Below are positions 33,933-34,142 of a stretch of DNA of 34,142 nt, piece after piece (position 1 is the first letter of the stretch; every line of letters starts with the position of its first letter). The notes beneath the pieces were generated by a model. It searched no databases. It saw nothing but the letters and a program-made list of their open reading frames with translations, and was not told where the DNA came from. Made by a program: the position numbers and the translations under genes. This DNA is from Patescibacteria group bacterium UBA4664 (GTDB taxonomy: Bacteria; Patescibacteriota; Saccharimonadia; CAILAD01; BJGX01), in the NCBI GenBank assembly GCA_943354915.1, contig CALRDO010000003.1:1-34142 (forward strand), given 5' to 3'.

Positions 33933-34142
33933 TAAAAAAAATAGTCACCATACCCAATAAAATACTTCGCTTTAAATCCAAACGGATTGGTTACGTTGAT
34001 GACTCAATTCGTAAGCTGGCTAGCGACATGATTGCCACCACACTAGAGTGGGATCACGACAGTGAGTTTGGCGCTGCTCTGGCAGCCATTCAGGTCGGCG
34101 AACCACTCAAGCTAACGGTGGTGCGCAACGATTTTGATAATG
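33929..34142 (+). CDS. def: Peptide deformylase, N-terminal part (truncated by window end)
   Basis: ATGA overlap with priA; MIKKIVTIPNKILRFKSKRI...EFGAALAAIQVGEPLKLTVV resembles PDF motif I. Confidence 0.78.
   Translation, partial: MIKKIVTIPNKILRFKSKRIGYVDDSIRKLASDMIATTLEWDHDSEFGAALAAIQVGEPLKLTVVRNDFDN

Noticed and set aside
1-34142. CRISPR arrays, tRNA/rRNA genes, IS elements, prophage genes
   Set aside because: No regularly spaced repeats, no cloverleaf-like intergenic sequence, no transposase or phage ORFs; spacers are short
1-34142. Recoded TGA (Gracilibacteria/Absconditabacteria-type code)
   Set aside because: TGA works as a terminator at prfA, hisS and priA with proteins of normal length, so the standard bacterial code fits

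Overview
The window is a dense stretch of bacterial core genome, mostly housekeeping genes. Its gene content and compactness fit a Patescibacteria/CPR genome, possibly Saccharibacteria, but this is inferred only. It uses the standard code with TGA as stop. Genes recognised: LOG-family protein, rpmE, prfA, prmC, an LCP-family protein plus a membrane partner, lepB, parAB, rplU, trxB, an APC permease, an SNase-like nuclease, rodA/ftsW, ileS, nrdR, ftsZ, ftsA, map, adk, dgkA, ybeY, a yqeY-like gene, rpsU, hisS, recJ, secDF, priA and a partial def. I found no tRNA, rRNA, CRISPR or mobile elements. The most interesting feature is an unannotated heliorhodopsin (12630-13409, minus; TM7 motif LSLVAKTALAWQVFAGTL, TM3 RWIEYS). 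It sits 2 nt upstream of an APC amino-acid permease, followed 4-7 nt later by thioredoxin reductase and then a membrane-anchored/secreted alpha/beta hydrolase. This looks like a four-gene candidate light-sensing/transport/redox operon ending at a strong terminator. Other notable signals are a T-box leader upstream of ileS, a recurrent -10 box 6-9 nt upstream of start codons with no Shine-Dalgarno (leaderless mRNAs), an intrinsic terminator embedded antisense in the 3' end of prmC, a stop-to-start spacer that is entirely one perfect hairpin (nrdR/thioredoxin-like), and an ftsZ leader hairpin that mimics the SD.
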